Assembly: GCA_012103455.1 (NCBI GenBank)
Contig: WLWT01000001.1
Location: 1,722,001-1,786,000 of the forward strand
Direction of reading: 5' to 3'
DNA length: 64,000 nt
Source of the DNA: Gammaproteobacteria bacterium
GTDB lineage: Bacteria > Pseudomonadota > Gammaproteobacteria > HK1
Shown here: one piece after another, positions 1 through 11,919 of the stretch
How the letters are laid out: every line of letters begins with the position of its first letter
How positions within the stretch are numbered: the first letter of the stretch is position 1
Made by a program: the position numbers and the translations under genes
Notes under the pieces: generated by a model
What the model was told of the DNA's origin: nothing
The model's input: only the letters and a program-made list of their open reading frames with translations
Databases searched by the model: none

Positions 1-73
1 CATACTCGCCATCATTTTGTGGATTCTTGACACATTGCTCGGATGGGCGATCAAGCAAGTGTTAGGGCTGTGA
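1..73 (+). CDS. secE: SecE, C-terminal end (partial)
   Basis: The window opens inside this gene. The frame ending in TGA at 71-73 encodes a hydrophobic stretch followed by [10 protein letters not shown], which fits the end of the last membrane segment and the short basic tail of SecE, the small essential subunit of the SecYEG translocon. Position directly before nusG is the classical secE-nusG order. Only about 23 residues are visible, so the call rests on that tail and on context. Confidence 0.85.
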   Translation, partial: ILAIILWILDTLLGWAIKQVLGL

Positions 74-83
74 GGCAAGTTCT

Positions 84-617
84 GTGACCATGCGATGGTA
101 CGTTATTCATGCCTATTCCGGTTACGAAAACCAAGTTATGCAAATGTTGAAGGAACGCATAGCCCGTGCCGGCATGAGCGATCAGTTCGGTGATGTGTTG
201 GTGCCCACTGAAGAAGTGGTCGAGATGCGAGGCGGGCAGAAGCGCCGCAGCGACCGCAAATTCTTCCCCGGTTACGTGTTAGTGCATATGGAGATGAATG
301 ACGCCACATGGCATTTGGTCAAGAGTGTGCCAAAAGTTCTAGGGTTTATCGGAGGTAATCAAGACAAGCCGGCGCCTATCACCGATGCGGAAGCGGATGC
401 TATTTTGCAACGGGTGCAAGAAGGCACGGAAAAACCTAGGCCGAAGATCCTCTTTGAGCCCGGTGAAGTGGTACGAGTCATAGACGGACCGTTCAATGAT
501 TTTAGCGGTGTGGTGGAAGAGGTTAATTACGAGAAGAACAGGCTGCGGGTCGCGGTACTGATCTTCGGTCGCTCCACACCGGTAGAACTCGAGTTCGGAC
601 AGGTTGAAAAAGACTGA
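84..617 (+). CDS. nusG: Transcription termination/antitermination protein NusG
   Basis: 177 aa. NusG binds RNA polymerase, suppresses pausing, and links it to Rho or ribosomal S10. The N-terminal NGN domain starts [14 protein letters not shown] and contains [16 protein letters not shown]. The C-terminal KOW domain contains [22 protein letters not shown] at 84 is preferred as start because GAGG at 72-75 lies 8 nt upstream; an in-frame ATG at 90 is the alternative. It starts 10 nt after the secE stop, so the two are cotranscribed. Length and motifs match the proteobacterial family closely. Confidence 0.97.
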   Translation: MTMRWYVIHAYSGYENQVMQMLKERIARAGMSDQFGDVLVPTEEVVEMRGGQKRRSDRKFFPGYVLVHMEMNDATWHLVKSVPKVLGFIGGNQDKPAPITDAEADAILQRVQEGTEKPRPKILFEPGEVVRVIDGPFNDFSGVVEEVNYEKNRLRVAVLIFGRSTPVELEFGQVEKD

Positions 618-770
618 GTTGAAACAAGCACTAGCTGCGGTCTACGTCCGTAAGGTGGGCTGACGCCGAGTAGGACGGGAAGGGCCATCGCGGTGGTTTT
701 GTGCCGGGACCAAAAACAAGGGGCCTTATCGGGTGAAAAAGCGTGTGTACTCATCAGGAGACGAACGAAT

Positions 771-1205
771 ATGGCGAAGAAAGTCAATGCTTATATTAAG
801 CTGCAGTGTCCCGCCGGACAGGCTAATCCCAGTCCTCCGGTAGGCCCGGCGTTGGGCCAGCACGGCCTTAATATCATGGAATTTTGCAAAGCTTTCAACT
901 CTCAGACGCAGAGCCTAGAGCCAGGCTTGCCGATCCCCGTTGTCGTTACCGCTTATGCCGACCGCAGTTTCTCGTTTATCACTAAGACACCGCCGGCAGC
1001 AGTATTGCTCAAGAAAGCCGCTGGCCTGGACAAGGGCAGTCCGGTACCACACCTGGAGAAAGTCGGCACAGTTACCCGTGACCAGCTAGAGGAGATCGCG
1101 CGTACCAAGATGGTCGATCTGAATACCAAGGACATCGATATGGCGGTGCGCATCATCGCTGGTAGTGCCCGCAGTATGGGACTTAACGTCGAGGGCTTAG
1201 TTTGA
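771..1205 (+). CDS. rplK: 50S ribosomal protein L11
   Basis: 144 aa. L11 forms the GTPase-associated centre of the large subunit with 23S rRNA and the L10-L7/L12 stalk, and is needed for RelA activation. The N-terminus has the proline-rich [18 protein letters not shown] signature, and the C-terminal RNA-binding domain ends with [15 protein letters not shown]. The ATG at 771 follows an AGGAG at 756-760. The frame is open further upstream, but the extra residues are not part of L11. The preceding 153 bp after nusG show no other gene. Confidence 0.97.
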   Translation: MAKKVNAYIKLQCPAGQANPSPPVGPALGQHGLNIMEFCKAFNSQTQSLEPGLPIPVVVTAYADRSFSFITKTPPAAVLLKKAAGLDKGSPVPHLEKVGTVTRDQLEEIARTKMVDLNTKDIDMAVRIIAGSARSMGLNVEGLV

Positions 1206-1897
1206 TGGCCAAGCGGAGCAAACGGCAAAAAGCTTGGGCGGAAAAAATCGAGCGCTCGAAGGCTTATGGTGCCACCGAAGCATTCGAACTGCTCAAGGAA
1301 TGTGCTAACGCCAGGTTCTCCGAATCTATCGATGTGTCGGTGAATCTAGGTGTGGACCCTCGTAAGTCTGATCAAGTAGTGCGCGGATCCACGGTTTTAC
1401 CCAATGGTACGGGCAAGTCGGTGCGGGTGGCGGTATTTGCCCAAGGCGCGGCGAGCGACGCTGCTCGTGAGGCAGGTGCCGATATCGTCGGGATGGATGA
1501 TTTGGCAGAGCAGGTCAAAGGTGGCAATTTGGACTTTGACGTGGTCATCGCCGCCCCTGACGCCATGCGGGTGGTGGGTCAACTCGGCCGCATCTTGGGG
1601 CCGCGCGGTCTCATGCCGAATCCGAAAGTGGGGACGGTGACGCCGGATGTCGCCGGTGCCGTGTCTAACGCTAAATCAGGTCAAGTCCGTTACCGCACGG
1701 ATAGGGCTGGCATCGTGCATTGCTCTATCGGTAGCGTCAGCTTTGAGGCGGCTCTTTTGGAGGAGAATCTGAGCGCGCTTATCGCCGATTTGAACCGTGC
1801 CAAACCGAGTTCGTCCAAAGGTGTCTACATTCGCAAGGTGTCGGTGTCCACTACGATGGGACCCGGCGTCGTGATCGATCGCAGTCAGTTTGTCTAG
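1205..1897 (+). CDS. rplA: 50S ribosomal protein L1
   Basis: 230 aa. L1 builds the mobile L1 stalk at the E site and, in relatives, represses translation of the L11-L1 mRNA. The start [18 protein letters not shown] and the signature [19 protein letters not shown] are typical. The ATG at 1205 shares its A with the TGA stop of rplK (TGATG), so the pair is probably translationally coupled. Length matches the family. Confidence 0.97.
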   Translation: MAKRSKRQKAWAEKIERSKAYGATEAFELLKECANARFSESIDVSVNLGVDPRKSDQVVRGSTVLPNGTGKSVRVAVFAQGAASDAAREAGADIVGMDDLAEQVKGGNLDFDVVIAAPDAMRVVGQLGRILGPRGLMPNPKVGTVTPDVAGAVSNAKSGQVRYRTDRAGIVHCSIGSVSFEAALLEENLSALIADLNRAKPSSSKGVYIRKVSVSTTMGPGVVIDRSQFV

Positions 1898-1903
1898 GTT
1901 GCA

Positions 1904-1937
1904 CAATTACGATCTAGCGGCAATTACGATTTAGCGA
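1904..1937 (+). repeat. 17-bp tandem duplication after rplA
   Basis: Two adjacent 17-bp units, caattacgatctagcgg and caattacgatttagcga, begin 6 nt after the rplA stop and differ at two positions. One of a series of short tandem duplications at gene ends in this window. Confidence 0.8.
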
Positions 1938-1938
1938 A

Positions 1939-1971
1939 GGTGCTGCCAGTGGGAATAGCGGCACCCGTTTT
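1939..1971 (+). terminator. Terminator-like hairpin after rplA
   Basis: An 8-bp stem (1939-1946 with 1958-1965, one G-U pair) is followed by CGTTTT. It could partly terminate the L11 transcript or act as an attenuator before the L10 leader. The T tract is short, so read-through is likely. Confidence 0.45.
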
Positions 1972-2049
1972 ATTACCGAACCAATTGACGGTGTGCCCGC
2001 GATTGGTTTCCACGACTATGGAGCTGTCCGCCTAGGGGTGGGGGCTGTC

Positions 2050-2145
2050 ATAGACCGCAGGTGAACTCTTTTTACAGTCCTGGGTGGCGGTGATGGGGTT
2101 CTTAAATTAGATGAGTATCAGCCTGCGCAGACGGCGAAGCTCGAA
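2050..2145 (+). promoter_or_regulatory. L10-type leader (autoregulatory mRNA element)
   Basis: The 397-bp gap between rplA and rplJ contains CCGCAGGTGAAC near 2055 and CCTGCGCAGACGGCGAA near 2122. The two CCGCAGG/CCTGCG arms can pair, and the second segment strongly resembles the conserved part of the enterobacterial rplJ leader, where the L10-(L7/L12) complex binds and represses translation of its own operon. The assignment is from remembered family sequence plus position. The rest of the gap (2146-2294) shows no gene. Confidence 0.65.
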
Positions 2146-2294
2146 GGAACCGGACCTCACCGCTGAGGCCCGAACTCCGGAGATGTGAGCCGGTACAAGA
2201 GGGAAGGTGGCGGTACAACCGTACTCGAAGCCTTCACGAGGTCGCCTGAGTAAAAGGCGGTCTCTTGGCCCACGACTGATGAGGGACATGATTA

Positions 2295-2822
2295 GTGCCT
2301 GTATCCCTTGCAGATAAAAAGGCAATCATCGCCTCCGTGTTCGGGGTGGCTGCCTCGGCACACTCTGCGGTAGCGGCCGAATACCGTGGGTTGACCGTTG
2401 CTGAGATGACAAATCTTCGCGACAAGGCGCGCGAGGCCGGTGTTTATTTACGTGTGGTGCGCAATACCCTTGCCCGCCGCGCCGTACAAGGCACCGACTT
2501 CGAGTGCATGAGCGAAGGCTTCGTCGGTCCTCTAGTGCTCGCTTTCGCACAAGAGGAGCCGGGCTCATCGGCCCGTGTGATGGGTGATTTTGCCAAGACT
2601 AACGACAAGCTGAAGATTCGGCTAGTGGCGTTCGGTGGCAAACTTTTGGACCCATCGCAGTTGGATATACTGGCGAAAATGCCGACCCGAGAGGAGGCAT
2701 TGAGCCAGTTGATCGGGGTTATGCAAGCTCCGGTATCCAAATTCGTTCGCACGATGGCCGAGCCCCACGCGAAGTTTGTACGCACGGTCGCCGCGTATCG
2801 GGACAAGTTGCAGGAGGCGTAA
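2295..2822 (+). CDS. rplJ: 50S ribosomal protein L10
   Basis: 175 aa. L10 anchors the L7/L12 dimers to the ribosomal stalk base and acts as the operon's repressor in relatives. The N-terminal RNA-binding domain (LADKKAIIASVFGVA, then AAEYRGLTVAEMTNLRDKAR) is typical. It starts with GTG at 2295, preceded by GAGGGA at 2281-2286 with 8 nt spacing. The C-terminal helix that would dock L7/L12 is present. The long leader upstream supports feedback control. Confidence 0.96.
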   Translation: MPVSLADKKAIIASVFGVAASAHSAVAAEYRGLTVAEMTNLRDKAREAGVYLRVVRNTLARRAVQGTDFECMSEGFVGPLVLAFAQEEPGSSARVMGDFAKTNDKLKIRLVAFGGKLLDPSQLDILAKMPTREEALSQLIGVMQAPVSKFVRTMAEPHAKFVRTVAAYRDKLQEA

Positions 2823-2917
2823 TGGCGCAACCCGGCCCTTAGGTGGCTTCAATCCTACGTTAGCTTCAAGGGGATGGTGTTGTGGTGTTGCATCAAACAT
2901 TTTTCTGGAGTTGAACA

Positions 2918-3298
2918 ATGGCTATTGCCAACAAAGAGGAATTTCTCGACTACGTGTCGAACCTGACGGTGATGGATCTGGTGGATCACATCTCGGCGAT
3001 GGAAGACAAGTTCGGCGTCTCCGCCGCCGCTGCCGCTGCACCGGTGATGATGGCCGCGCCGGCCGATGCCGAACCCGAGGCTGAGCAAACGGAGTTCGAT
3101 GTCGTCATGACCAGCTTCGGCGCGCAAAAAGTCGGGGTTATCAAGGTGGTGCGCGCCTTGACCGGACTTGGGCTCAAAGAAGCCAAGGACTTGGTGGAAA
3201 GCGTTCCAGCGACGGTCAAGGAAGCTGTCTCCAAGGAGGAGGCGGAAGACGTCAAGAAGCAGCTCGAAGAAGCAGGCGCCGCTGTAGAGGTCAAGTAG
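2918..3298 (+). CDS. rplL: 50S ribosomal protein L7/L12
   Basis: 126 aa. It forms the multimeric stalk that recruits EF-Tu, EF-G and IF2. The N-terminal dimerisation helices ([19 protein letters not shown]) are joined by an Ala/Pro hinge ([19 protein letters not shown]) to the C-terminal factor-binding domain with [20 protein letters not shown]. The start ATG follows CTGGAG. It lies 95 nt after rplJ. Confidence 0.97.
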   Translation: MAIANKEEFLDYVSNLTVMDLVDHISAMEDKFGVSAAAAAAPVMMAAPADAEPEAEQTEFDVVMTSFGAQKVGVIKVVRALTGLGLKEAKDLVESVPATVKEAVSKEEAEDVKKQLEEAGAAVEVK

Positions 3299-3337
3299 GC
3301 GTCTTGTTATTACCGTGTCAGTACACCGTGCAGGACA

Positions 3338-3355
3338 GGAGGTCAGCAGACCTCC
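3338..3355 (+). promoter_or_regulatory. Hairpin between rplL and rpoB (candidate attenuator)
   Basis: A perfect 7-bp stem, GGAGGTC/GACCTCC with an AGCA loop, sits 40 nt after the rplL stop and is followed by GGTTTCTC. In Escherichia coli the same position holds a partial terminator that makes rpoBC expression lower than rplJL; a similar role is inferred here. A second GC-rich inverted repeat lies near 3382-3425. Confidence 0.45.
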
Positions 3356-3488
3356 GGTTTCTCGCCGTGCCTGAACACCGTACCGGCTATACGCCGGTAT
3401 CCCTCCGGCGCAGTGCCGGTACCGTAAGAGGCGCTGTTACAACAACGTACTCGCTCATGGCCCCTACCCAGTGAACCGAGGACCTACG

Positions 3489-6400
3489 ATGGGATACTCC
3501 TTCACCGAAAAAAAGCGCATCCGCAAGGACTTTTCCAAGCGTCCCAGCATCTTGGATGTGCCGTATTTGTTGGCGATTCAGTTGAACTCCTACCGCGAGT
3601 TTCTGCAAGCTGATGTCAAACCCGATGCACGCACGTTACGCGGCCTTCACGCTGCGTTCCAATCCGTATTTCCCATAAAGAGCTACTCCGGGGATGCATC
3701 ACTGGAATACGGGGGATACCGGCTCGGGAAACCGGTGTTCGATGTCAAGGAGTGTCAGCTTCGCGGCATGACTTACGCTGCATCTTTGCGGGTCACTTTG
3801 CGTTTGGTGATCTACGACAAAGAGGCGAGCGGCAGCGAGAAAGCGATTAAGGACATCAAAGAGCAAGAAGTCTACATGGGTGAAATTCCGTTGATGACCG
3901 ATAACGGTACCTTTGTAATCAACGGCACGGAGCGGGTCATAGTCTCTCAGTTGCATCGTTCGCCCGGCGTGTTTTTCGAACACGATAAAGGCAAGACCCA
4001 CTCGTCGGGCAAGTTGCTGTTCTCCGCCCGAGTGATCCCCTACCGAGGGTCGTGGCTGGATTTCGAATTCGATCCGAAGGAACTGGTGTTCGTGCGCATA
4101 GACCGGCGCCGCAAATTGCCGGCTACCGTGCTGCTGCGGGCGCTGGGCATGAGTGATGAGGAGATCTTGGATCGGTTCTTCGATTCGAGCACGTTTACCA
4201 TCAACTCAAAGGGATTGCGCCTTAAGTTAGTGCCGGAGCGGCTGCGGGGAGAGGCGGCGGTTTTCGATGTCAAAGATAAGGAGGGCAAAGTCATCGTCGA
4301 GACGGGACGGCGTATTTCAGCCCGCCACGTAATACTCATGAAGAAAGCCGGCCTGAAGTCGTTGGCGGTGCCCGACGACTATGCGGTTGGCCGGGTGTTG
4401 GCGCGCAACATCGTCGATGTCGAGAGCGGTGAGATCATCGTCAATGCCAACGATGAGCTGACGGCGGAGTCCATTGAGGCGGTTCGCGGTGCCGGGCTCA
4501 AGAGCTTCGAAGTCATTTACACCAACGATGTCGATCAAGGGCCGTTTATTTCCGACACCATGCGCATCGATTCCACCCGCACAGCGCTTGAGGCGCAAGT
4601 AGAAATCTATCGCATGATGCGTCCGGGCGAGCCGCCTACCAAGGACGCGGCGCAAACCCTATTCAATAATCTTTTCTTTAGCGCCGACCGGTATGATCTA
4701 TCCGCGGTCGGGCGCATGAAGTTCAACCGCCGGGTAGGACGCGGCGAAGTCACCGGTGCGGGGATTTTGTCCAAAGAGGACATCACCGGCGTGCTGCGCG
4801 TACTCATCGATATCAAGAACGGCAATGGCCAGGTGGACGATATAGACCACCTGGGCAACCGCCGTATCCGCAGTGTAGGCGAAATGGCGGAGAATCAGTT
4901 CCGCATCGGCCTGGTGCGGGTGGAACGGGCGGTGAAGGAGCGTTTGAGCTTAGCGGAAACCGATGAGTTGATGCCGCAGGAGCTGATCAACGCCAAGCCC
5001 GTGTCTGCGGTAGTCAAGGAATTCTTCGGCTCTTCCCAGCTATCGCAGTTCATGGATCAGAACAACCCCTTATCCGAGGTTACCCACAAGCGGCGTGTGT
5101 CGGCGCTGGGGCCTGGAGGATTGACCCGCGAGCGCGCCGGTTTCGAAGTGCGGGATGTGCATCCCACCCACTATGGGCGCGTGTGTCCCATCGAGACTCC
5201 TGAAGGCCCGAACATCGGTCTCATCAACTCTCTGGCGGTGTATGCGCGTACCAACGAGTACGGCTTCTTGGAGACGCCTTACCGCAAAGTGGCGGACGGC
5301 AAAGTCACTCAGGACATCGAATACTTATCCGCCATCGAGGAAGGCCAGTACATCATCGCCCAGGCTAATGCCGCCTTGGACGAGGAAGGCAAGCTGACCG
5401 ATGATCTGGTGACCTGCCGGCATATGAACGAGTTCACCTTGTCCGCGCCGGATAAGATCGCGTATATGGATGTGTCGCCAAAGCAGACCGTATCGGTGGC
5501 GGCGGCGCTCATTCCGTTTCTGGAGCACGACGATGCCAACCGGGCGTTGATGGGCTCGAATATGCAGCGCCAAGCCGTGCCTACGCTGCGCACCGAGAAG
5601 CCGCTGGTGGGAACGGGTATTGAGCGCACCGTGGCTATAGATTCCGGCGTGACGGTGGTTGCACGGCGCGGCGGCGAAGTCGATTCGGTGGACGCGGGGC
5701 GCATTGTGGTGCGGGTCAACGATGATGAGACGGAAGCCGGTGAGGCGGGTGTGGATATCTATACGCTGACCAAGTACACCCGCTCCAACCAGAATACTTG
5801 CATCAACCAGCGCCCTTTGGTGAAACCGGGAGATGCCATCGCCCGCGGCGACGTGCTGGCCGATGGGCCGTCCACCGATTTAGGTGAACTGGCACTAGGC
5901 CAGAACATGTTGGTGGCGTTCATGCCCTGGAATGGCTACAACTTCGAGGACTCCATCCTCATCTCCGAGCGGGTGGTGCAAGAGGACCGCTATACCTCTA
6001 TTCATATAGAGGAACTGGTCTGTGTCGCCCGTGACACCAAGCTCGGGCCGGAAGAAGTCACGGCGGATATTCCCAATGTCAGCGAAAGCGCACTCTCCAA
6101 GCTTGATGAGTCCGGCATCGTCTACGTCGGCGCTGAGGTTAAGCTAGGCGATATTCTGGTCGGCAAAGTGACCCCTAAGGGGGAAACCCAGTTAACGCCA
6201 GAAGAAAAACTGCTGCGCGCGATTTTTGGCGAGAAAGCCTCGGACGTTAAAGACACCTCGCTGCGCGTGCCGTCGGGGATGAATGGCACCGTTATCGATG
6301 TACAGGTATTTACTCGCGATGGTGTGGAGAAGGATGCCCGCGCCCGGCAGATTGAGGAGATGGAGCTGGCCAAGGTCAAAAAAGACCTGCAAGACCAGTT

Positions 6401-7568
6401 CCGCATCGTGCAAAACGACACTTACGAGCGGTTGGAACGCCTGCTGACAGGAAAGACGGCCGAAGGCGGTCCGAAGGGGTTGAAGCCAGGTGGCCGGGTT
6501 AGCGAGAACTATCTGAGCCAACTCGACAAGGAGCAGTGGTTCGAGATCCGTTTGCGCAATGAATCGGCCAACACGCAGTTGGAAGCGGCAGCGGAGCAGC
6601 TAAAAGCCTTACGTGAAGCCTTGGATGGGTTGTTCGAAGAGAAACGGCAGAAGTTGACCACGGGCGATGATCTGGCCCCGGGTGTGCTGAAGATGGTGAA
6701 AGTGTACCTGGCGGTCAAGCGGCGCATGCAGCCGGGCGACAAGATGGCCGGGCGTCACGGTAACAAGGGCGTGGTGTCGATGATCGTGCCGATAGAAGAC
6801 ATGCCTTACATGGATGATGGCACGCCCGTCGATATCGTATTGAACCCCCTAGGGGTTCCGTCTCGCATGAATGTGGGCCAAGTGCTGGAGACCCATTTGG
6901 GGTGGGCGGCGAAAGCACTGGGGCGGCAACTGGGGCGGATGCTGGACGTGGGTGCGCAAACCGCCGAGCTGCGCCAGCGGCTGGCCCAGATCTATACCGT
7001 TGGGGATAAGCGTGAAGAGCTAAGTAGCCTTGACGATAATGGTATTCAGGAACTCGCCGATAACCTGCGTGAAGGCGTACCCATGGCGACGCCAGTGTTC
7101 GATGGTGCCCATGAAACCGAAATCAAGGCGATGCTGGAGATGGCCGGTTTACCGACCAGCGGGCAGACCACGCTGACCGACGGGTGCACGGGTGAACGAT
7201 TCGACCGGCCCGTGACGGTGGGGTATATGTATATGCTCAAACTCAACCACTTGGTGGATGACAAGATGCATGCCCGTTCCACCGGACCGTACAGCCTGGT
7301 GACGCAACAGCCGCTAGGTGGCAAGGCACAGTTCGGCGGCCAGCGTTTCGGCGAGATGGAAGTGTGGGCGTTGGAGGCCTACGGCGCCGCTTACACTTTG
7401 CAGGAAATGCTCACGGTCAAGTCCGACGACGTCAACGGACGTACCGCGATGTACAAGAACATCGTCGATGGCGACCACCGTATGGAGGCAGGTATGCCGG
7501 AGTCGTTCAACGTGTTGATGAAAGAAATCCGCTCCCTCGGTATAGACATCGAACTCGAGTACGACTGA
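3489..7568 (+). CDS. rpoB: DNA-directed RNA polymerase subunit beta
   Basis: 1359 aa. This is the large catalytic subunit of RNA polymerase. The start [15 protein letters not shown] at ATG 3489 has GAGGA 6 nt upstream; the frame is open from GTG 3471, but those residues do not belong to the family. The rifampicin region reads [19 protein letters not shown] followed by THKRR, the sensitive wild type. Other hallmarks are [44 protein letters not shown] and, near the end, [20 protein letters not shown]. Length is close to the usual 1342-1360. rpoC follows after 133 bp. Confidence 0.99.
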   Translation: MGYSFTEKKRIRKDFSKRPSILDVPYLLAIQLNSYREFLQADVKPDARTLRGLHAAFQSVFPIKSYSGDASLEYGGYRLGKPVFDVKECQLRGMTYAASLRVTLRLVIYDKEASGSEKAIKDIKEQEVYMGEIPLMTDNGTFVINGTERVIVSQLHRSPGVFFEHDKGKTHSSGKLLFSARVIPYRGSWLDFEFDPKELVFVRIDRRRKLPATVLLRALGMSDEEILDRFFDSSTFTINSKGLRLKLVPERLRGEAAVFDVKDKEGKVIVETGRRISARHVILMKKAGLKSLAVPDDYAVGRVLARNIVDVESGEIIVNANDELTAESIEAVRGAGLKSFEVIYTNDVDQGPFISDTMRIDSTRTALEAQVEIYRMMRPGEPPTKDAAQTLFNNLFFSADRYDLSAVGRMKFNRRVGRGEVTGAGILSKEDITGVLRVLIDIKNGNGQVDDIDHLGNRRIRSVGEMAENQFRIGLVRVERAVKERLSLAETDELMPQELINAKPVSAVVKEFFGSSQLSQFMDQNNPLSEVTHKRRVSALGPGGLTRERAGFEVRDVHPTHYGRVCPIETPEGPNIGLINSLAVYARTNEYGFLETPYRKVADGKVTQDIEYLSAIEEGQYIIAQANAALDEEGKLTDDLVTCRHMNEFTLSAPDKIAYMDVSPKQTVSVAAALIPFLEHDDANRALMGSNMQRQAVPTLRTEKPLVGTGIERTVAIDSGVTVVARRGGEVDSVDAGRIVVRVNDDETEAGEAGVDIYTLTKYTRSNQNTCINQRPLVKPGDAIARGDVLADGPSTDLGELALGQNMLVAFMPWNGYNFEDSILISERVVQEDRYTSIHIEELVCVARDTKLGPEEVTADIPNVSESALSKLDESGIVYVGAEVKLGDILVGKVTPKGETQLTPEEKLLRAIFGEKASDVKDTSLRVPSGMNGTVIDVQVFTRDGVEKDARARQIEEMELAKVKKDLQDQFRIVQNDTYERLERLLTGKTAEGGPKGLKPGGRVSENYLSQLDKEQWFEIRLRNESANTQLEAAAEQLKALREALDGLFEEKRQKLTTGDDLAPGVLKMVKVYLAVKRRMQPGDKMAGRHGNKGVVSMIVPIEDMPYMDDGTPVDIVLNPLGVPSRMNVGQVLETHLGWAAKALGRQLGRMLDVGAQTAELRQRLAQIYTVGDKREELSSLDDNGIQELADNLREGVPMATPVFDGAHETEIKAMLEMAGLPTSGQTTLTDGCTGERFDRPVTVGYMYMLKLNHLVDDKMHARSTGPYSLVTQQPLGGKAQFGGQRFGEMEVWALEAYGAAYTLQEMLTVKSDDVNGRTAMYKNIVDGDHRMEAGMPESFNVLMKEIRSLGIDIELEYD

Positions 7569-7657
7569 GTACAGCTAGAATCTAAGCGCCCACTGTAAGT
7601 GATGAACTGTGACCCGCCGGCCACCGTGAACGAGGGCGGCAATGGGGGAACAGATTC

Positions 7658-7682
7658 GGCAACAGGTGTCCGGCTTGTTGCC
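7658..7682 (+). promoter_or_regulatory. Hairpin upstream of the rpoC ribosome binding site
   Basis: A 7-bp perfect stem, GGCAACA/TGTTGCC with an 11-nt loop, ends 8 nt before the AGGAG of rpoC. It could modulate initiation at rpoC or be an mRNA-processing structure. There is no T tract, so it is not a terminator. Confidence 0.35.
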
Positions 7683-7701
7683 AGAAGCTAGGAGTTAGAA
7701 C

Positions 7702-10700
7702 GTGAAAGATCTGTTGAATCTGCTGAAACAACAGGGGCAGGTGGAAGGATTCGATGCTATCCGCATCGGTTTGGCGTCACCTGACAAAATTCGCTCTTGG
7801 TCGTTCGGCGAAGTTAAAAAGCCGGAGACCATCAACTACCGTACGTTCAAACCCGAGCGCGACGGACTCTTTTGCGCCAAGATTTTCGGTCCTGTCAAGG
7901 ACTACGAGTGCCTGTGCGGCAAGTACAAGCGGCTCAAGCACCGCGGTGTAGTGTGCGAGAAATGCGGCGTAGAGGTGACCCTGGCCAAAGTGCGCCGCGA
8001 GCGCATGGGGCATATCGAGTTGGCCAGTCCAGTGGCGCATATTTGGTTCTTGAAATCCTTGCCCTCGCGTATGGGCTTGTTGCTGGACATGACCTTGCGC
8101 GACATCGAGCGCATCTTGTACTTCGAAGCGTACGTGGTGATCGATCCGGGCATGACCCAGCTCGAGCGGGGCCAGCTTCTCTCCGATGAGATGTATCTGG
8201 AGGCTATCGAGCAATATGGCGATGAGTTCGACGCGCGTATGGGCGCCGAGGCGGTGTTTGAACTGCTGAGCACTATAGACCTGCAAAAAGAGATCGCAAC
8301 AGTGCGCGATGAACTGCCTAAAACCGGCTCCGAGTCGAAAATCAAGAAGCTGTCCAAACGGCTTAAGCTGATGGAGGCGTTCGTTGAATCGGGGAACCGT
8401 CCCGAGTGGATGGTGCTCAATGTATTGCCGGTGCTACCGCCCGAGTTGCGGCCACTGGTGCCGCTCGACGGTGGCCGTTTCGCCACCTCCGATTTAAACG
8501 ATCTGTACCGGCGGGTGATCAACCGCAACAACCGGCTGAAGCGTCTGTTGGATCTCAATGCGCCCGACATCATCGTGCGTAACGAAAAGCGCATGTTGCA
8601 AGAAGCGGTGGACGCGTTGCTGGACAATGGCCGCCGCGGCCGGGCTATCACCGGTACCAACAAGCGCCCGCTCAAATCCCTGGCTGACATGATCAAGGGC
8701 AAGCAAGGCCGTTTCCGCCAGAACTTGCTCGGCAAGCGGGTGGACTACTCGGGCCGGTCGGTCATCGTGGTAGGACCGACGTTGCGCCTGCATCAGTGCG
8801 GACTGCCGAAGAAGATGGCGTTGGAGTTATTTAAGCCTTTTGTATTCGGTAAGCTTGAGAGGCGTGGCTTGGCGACCACCATCAAGGCGGCTAAAAAGCT
8901 GGTGGAACGTGAAGGCCCCGAAGTGTGGGATATCCTCGAGGAGGTCATTCGCGAGCATCCGGTGCTGCTCAACCGGGCGCCTACCTTGCACCGCTTAGGT
9001 ATCCAAGCGTTCGAGCCGGTGTTGATTGAAGGCAAAGCCATTCAGATGCACCCGCTGGTGTGCACCGCCTTCAACGCCGATTTCGACGGCGACCAGATGG
9101 CGGTGCACGTACCGCTTTCCCTGGAAGCCCAGCTCGAAGCGCGTACGCTGATGATGTCCACCAACAACATCCTGTCTCCGGCCCACGGCGAACCTATCAT
9201 CGTGCCTACCCAAGATGTGGTGCTGGGACTCTATTACATGACCCGCGAGCGGGTAGAGGCCAAAGGCACCGGCATGGTGCTGGCCAACGTGGCTGAAGTG
9301 CACCGCGCTTACGAAGCCGGCGCGGTGGAATTGCACGCCCGCATCAAAGTGCGCGTGCAAGATGTGATCATCAACGGGGCGGGCGCAAAAGAGACGCGCA
9401 CCCGCTTGTTGGACACCACCGTGGGCCGCGCGTTGCTCTCGGAGATCATGCCGGCAGGATTGTCCTACGACCTGATTAATCAGCCGCTCAAGAAAAAAGC
9501 GATTTCCACGCTCATCAACCAGTGTTACCGCAGTGTTGGGTTGAAGGAAACCGTCGTGTTCGCCGATCAGCTTATGTACACCGGCTTCTCCTATGCCACT
9601 AAAGCTGGTGTATCCATTGGTGTAGACGACATGGTGGTGCCCGGGGAGAAAGAAGAGATCCTCGAAGCGGCCGAATCACAGGTGAAAGAGATCGAAGGCC
9701 AATATGCTTCCGGTTTGGTCACCAATGGTGAGCGCTACAACAAGGTCGTAGACATCTGGTCGCATACCAACGAGCAGGTGGCTAAGGCGATGATGGAAAA
9801 GCTAGGCACTGATACGGTGACCGATGCGCAAGGTCAATCGGTGAAGCAACAATCGTTTAATTCGATTTACATGATGGCCGACTCCGGTGCCCGTGGCTCC
9901 GCCGCCCAGATCCGGCAACTGGCAGGTATGCGCGGCCTGATGGCAAAGCCTGATGGCTCTATTATCGAGACCCCCATTACGGCGAATTTCCGTGAGGGTC
10001 TGGATGTATTGCAATACTTCATCTCCACCCATGGCGCACGTAAAGGGTTGGCTGATACTGCGCTTAAAACTGCCAACTCCGGCTATCTGACTCGCCGTTT
10101 GGTGGACGTGGCACAGGATCTGGTGGTGACGGAGCCGGACTGTGGTACGGAAGGAGGTCTTGAGTTGACGCCTCTCATTGAGGGGGGCGATGTGGTCGAG
10201 CCGTTGCGCGAACGCGTATTGGGCCGGGTGGCGGCCATCGACACCTTCGCGCCGGGTACCGATGATGTGGTGGTATCCGCCGGCACCTTGTTGGACGAGC
10301 AGTGGGTAGAACGCTTAGAGCGGGCCGGTATCGATCAGGTACGGGTGCGCTCGCCCATTACATGCGAAACCCGTTTCGGCATCTGCGCCGCCTGCTACGG
10401 CCGCGATCTAGGCCGTGGTGATCGGGTCAATATCGGCGAGGCAGTAGGGGTGGTGGCCGCGCAATCCATCGGTGAACCCGGAACCCAGCTCACCATGCGC
10501 ACTTTTCACATCGGCGGGGCCGCCTCCAGAGCGGCCGCCGTTGACAATATCCAGGTCAAATCCAAGGGCCGTGCCCGTTTGTCGAACGCCCGTATAGTGC
10601 AGCACGCTGATGGTCATTACGTGGCCGTTTCGCGCTCCGGTGAGGTGGCCGTAGTCGATGAGGCTGGGCGCGAGCGGGAACGCTATAAGATGCCCTACGG

Positions 10701-11919
10701 TGCCATCATTACAGTAAATACCGACGACCCGGTGGAAGCCGGTCAGGTGGTGGCCAATTGGGATCCGCACACGCATCCGATCATCACCGAGGTGGCCGGT
10801 ACCGTCAGGTTCAAGGATGTGGTGGAGGGGATCACCGTGCAGCAGCAGGTCGATGAGTTCACCGGCCTTGCCAGTATTGAGGTCATGGATGTTAAACAAC
10901 GCGGCGCGGGTGCTAAGGATCTACGGCCCATGGTGCAACTGGTCGATGACGACGGTAATGATCTCAAGATAGCCGGCACTGATATTCCCGCCCATTACGT
11001 ACTGTCTCCGGGCGCCATCCTCAATATCATTGATGGCTCGAAGGTAGGGGTGGGCGATGTCATCGCTCGAATTCCGCAGGAATCATCCAAGACCCGTGAT
11101 ATCACCGGCGGTTTGCCGCGGGTGGCCGATCTGTTTGAAGCACGCAAGCCCAAGGAGCCGGCGGTATTGGCCGAGGTGAGTGGCGTGATCAGCTTCGGCC
11201 GTGAAACCAAAGGCAAGCAGCGTTTGGTCATCACTGATGAAAATGGGCAGGATACGGAGATTTTGGTGCCCAAGTGGCGTCATATCTTGGTGTTCGAAGG
11301 CGAGCACGTGGAGAAAGGGGAGATCGTTGTCGATGGTGCTCCAACCCCGCATGATATTCTGCGTCTGCTCGGTGTCAGCGAGCTGGCCAACTACATCGTC
11401 AATGAGGTGCAGGAGGTTTATCGCTTGCAGGGCGTGAAGATCAACGACAAGCACATTGAAGTCATCGTGCGCCAGATGCTGCGCAAGGCCGAGATCGTCA
11501 ATGCCGGCGACACCCGCCTGCTCAAGGGTGAACAGGTAGATAGGCCACGGGTGCTAGAGGCTAACGAGAAAGTGGAAGAAGGCGGGCTGTCGGCCCGTTG
11601 GACGCCGGTTCTTCTGGGCATCACCAAAGCCTCGCTCGCAACGGAGTCGTTTATCTCCGCGGCGTCGTTCCAAGAGACTACCCGGGTGCTAACGGAAGCC
11701 TCCGTTAACGGCAAGTTGGATGAGCTTCGCGGCCTCAAGGAAAACGTTATCGTCGGGCGGTTGATCCCAGCCGGAACCGGTTTTGCTTACCATCAAGATA
11801 GGCGCCGGCAGCGGATGCAACCGGTGGAGCGGATTGCCGCCGTGCTGGAGGCTGAGACAGTCCAGGTGGAAAGTGCGGCGGAAGTGGAAGGAGGCGAGAG
11901 CGCAGCTAACGAGTCCTGA
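7702..11919 (+). CDS. rpoC: DNA-directed RNA polymerase subunit beta'
   Basis: 1405 aa. This subunit carries the catalytic Mg-binding loop [14 protein letters not shown]. The N-terminal zinc site has Cys70, Cys72, Cys85 and Cys88, the same numbering as in Escherichia coli. The second zinc site is visible around [16 protein letters not shown], and the bridge helix/trigger loop region as [18 protein letters not shown]. The GTG start at 7702 has AGGAG at 7690-7694. Length equals the gammaproteobacterial norm. A strong terminator follows. Confidence 0.99.
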   Translation: MKDLLNLLKQQGQVEGFDAIRIGLASPDKIRSWSFGEVKKPETINYRTFKPERDGLFCAKIFGPVKDYECLCGKYKRLKHRGVVCEKCGVEVTLAKVRRERMGHIELASPVAHIWFLKSLPSRMGLLLDMTLRDIERILYFEAYVVIDPGMTQLERGQLLSDEMYLEAIEQYGDEFDARMGAEAVFELLSTIDLQKEIATVRDELPKTGSESKIKKLSKRLKLMEAFVESGNRPEWMVLNVLPVLPPELRPLVPLDGGRFATSDLNDLYRRVINRNNRLKRLLDLNAPDIIVRNEKRMLQEAVDALLDNGRRGRAITGTNKRPLKSLADMIKGKQGRFRQNLLGKRVDYSGRSVIVVGPTLRLHQCGLPKKMALELFKPFVFGKLERRGLATTIKAAKKLVEREGPEVWDILEEVIREHPVLLNRAPTLHRLGIQAFEPVLIEGKAIQMHPLVCTAFNADFDGDQMAVHVPLSLEAQLEARTLMMSTNNILSPAHGEPIIVPTQDVVLGLYYMTRERVEAKGTGMVLANVAEVHRAYEAGAVELHARIKVRVQDVIINGAGAKETRTRLLDTTVGRALLSEIMPAGLSYDLINQPLKKKAISTLINQCYRSVGLKETVVFADQLMYTGFSYATKAGVSIGVDDMVVPGEKEEILEAAESQVKEIEGQYASGLVTNGERYNKVVDIWSHTNEQVAKAMMEKLGTDTVTDAQGQSVKQQSFNSIYMMADSGARGSAAQIRQLAGMRGLMAKPDGSIIETPITANFREGLDVLQYFISTHGARKGLADTALKTANSGYLTRRLVDVAQDLVVTEPDCGTEGGLELTPLIEGGDVVEPLRERVLGRVAAIDTFAPGTDDVVVSAGTLLDEQWVERLERAGIDQVRVRSPITCETRFGICAACYGRDLGRGDRVNIGEAVGVVAAQSIGEPGTQLTMRTFHIGGAASRAAAVDNIQVKSKGRARLSNARIVQHADGHYVAVSRSGEVAVVDEAGRERERYKMPYGAIITVNTDDPVEAGQVVANWDPHTHPIITEVAGTVRFKDVVEGITVQQQVDEFTGLASIEVMDVKQRGAGAKDLRPMVQLVDDDGNDLKIAGTDIPAHYVLSPGAILNIIDGSKVGVGDVIARIPQESSKTRDITGGLPRVADLFEARKPKEPAVLAEVSGVISFGRETKGKQRLVITDENGQDTEILVPKWRHILVFEGEHVEKGEIVVDGAPTPHDILRLLGVSELANYIVNEVQEVYRLQGVKINDKHIEVIVRQMLRKAEIVNAGDTRLLKGEQVDRPRVLEANEKVEEGGLSARWTPVLLGITKASLATESFISAASFQETTRVLTEASVNGKLDELRGLKENVIVGRLIPAGTGFAYHQDRRRQRMQPVERIAAVLEAETVQVESAAEVEGGESAANES

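Noticed and set aside
619..770. L1-binding regulatory site before rplK
   Set aside because: No convincing match to the L1 rRNA-mimic motif could be made by eye.
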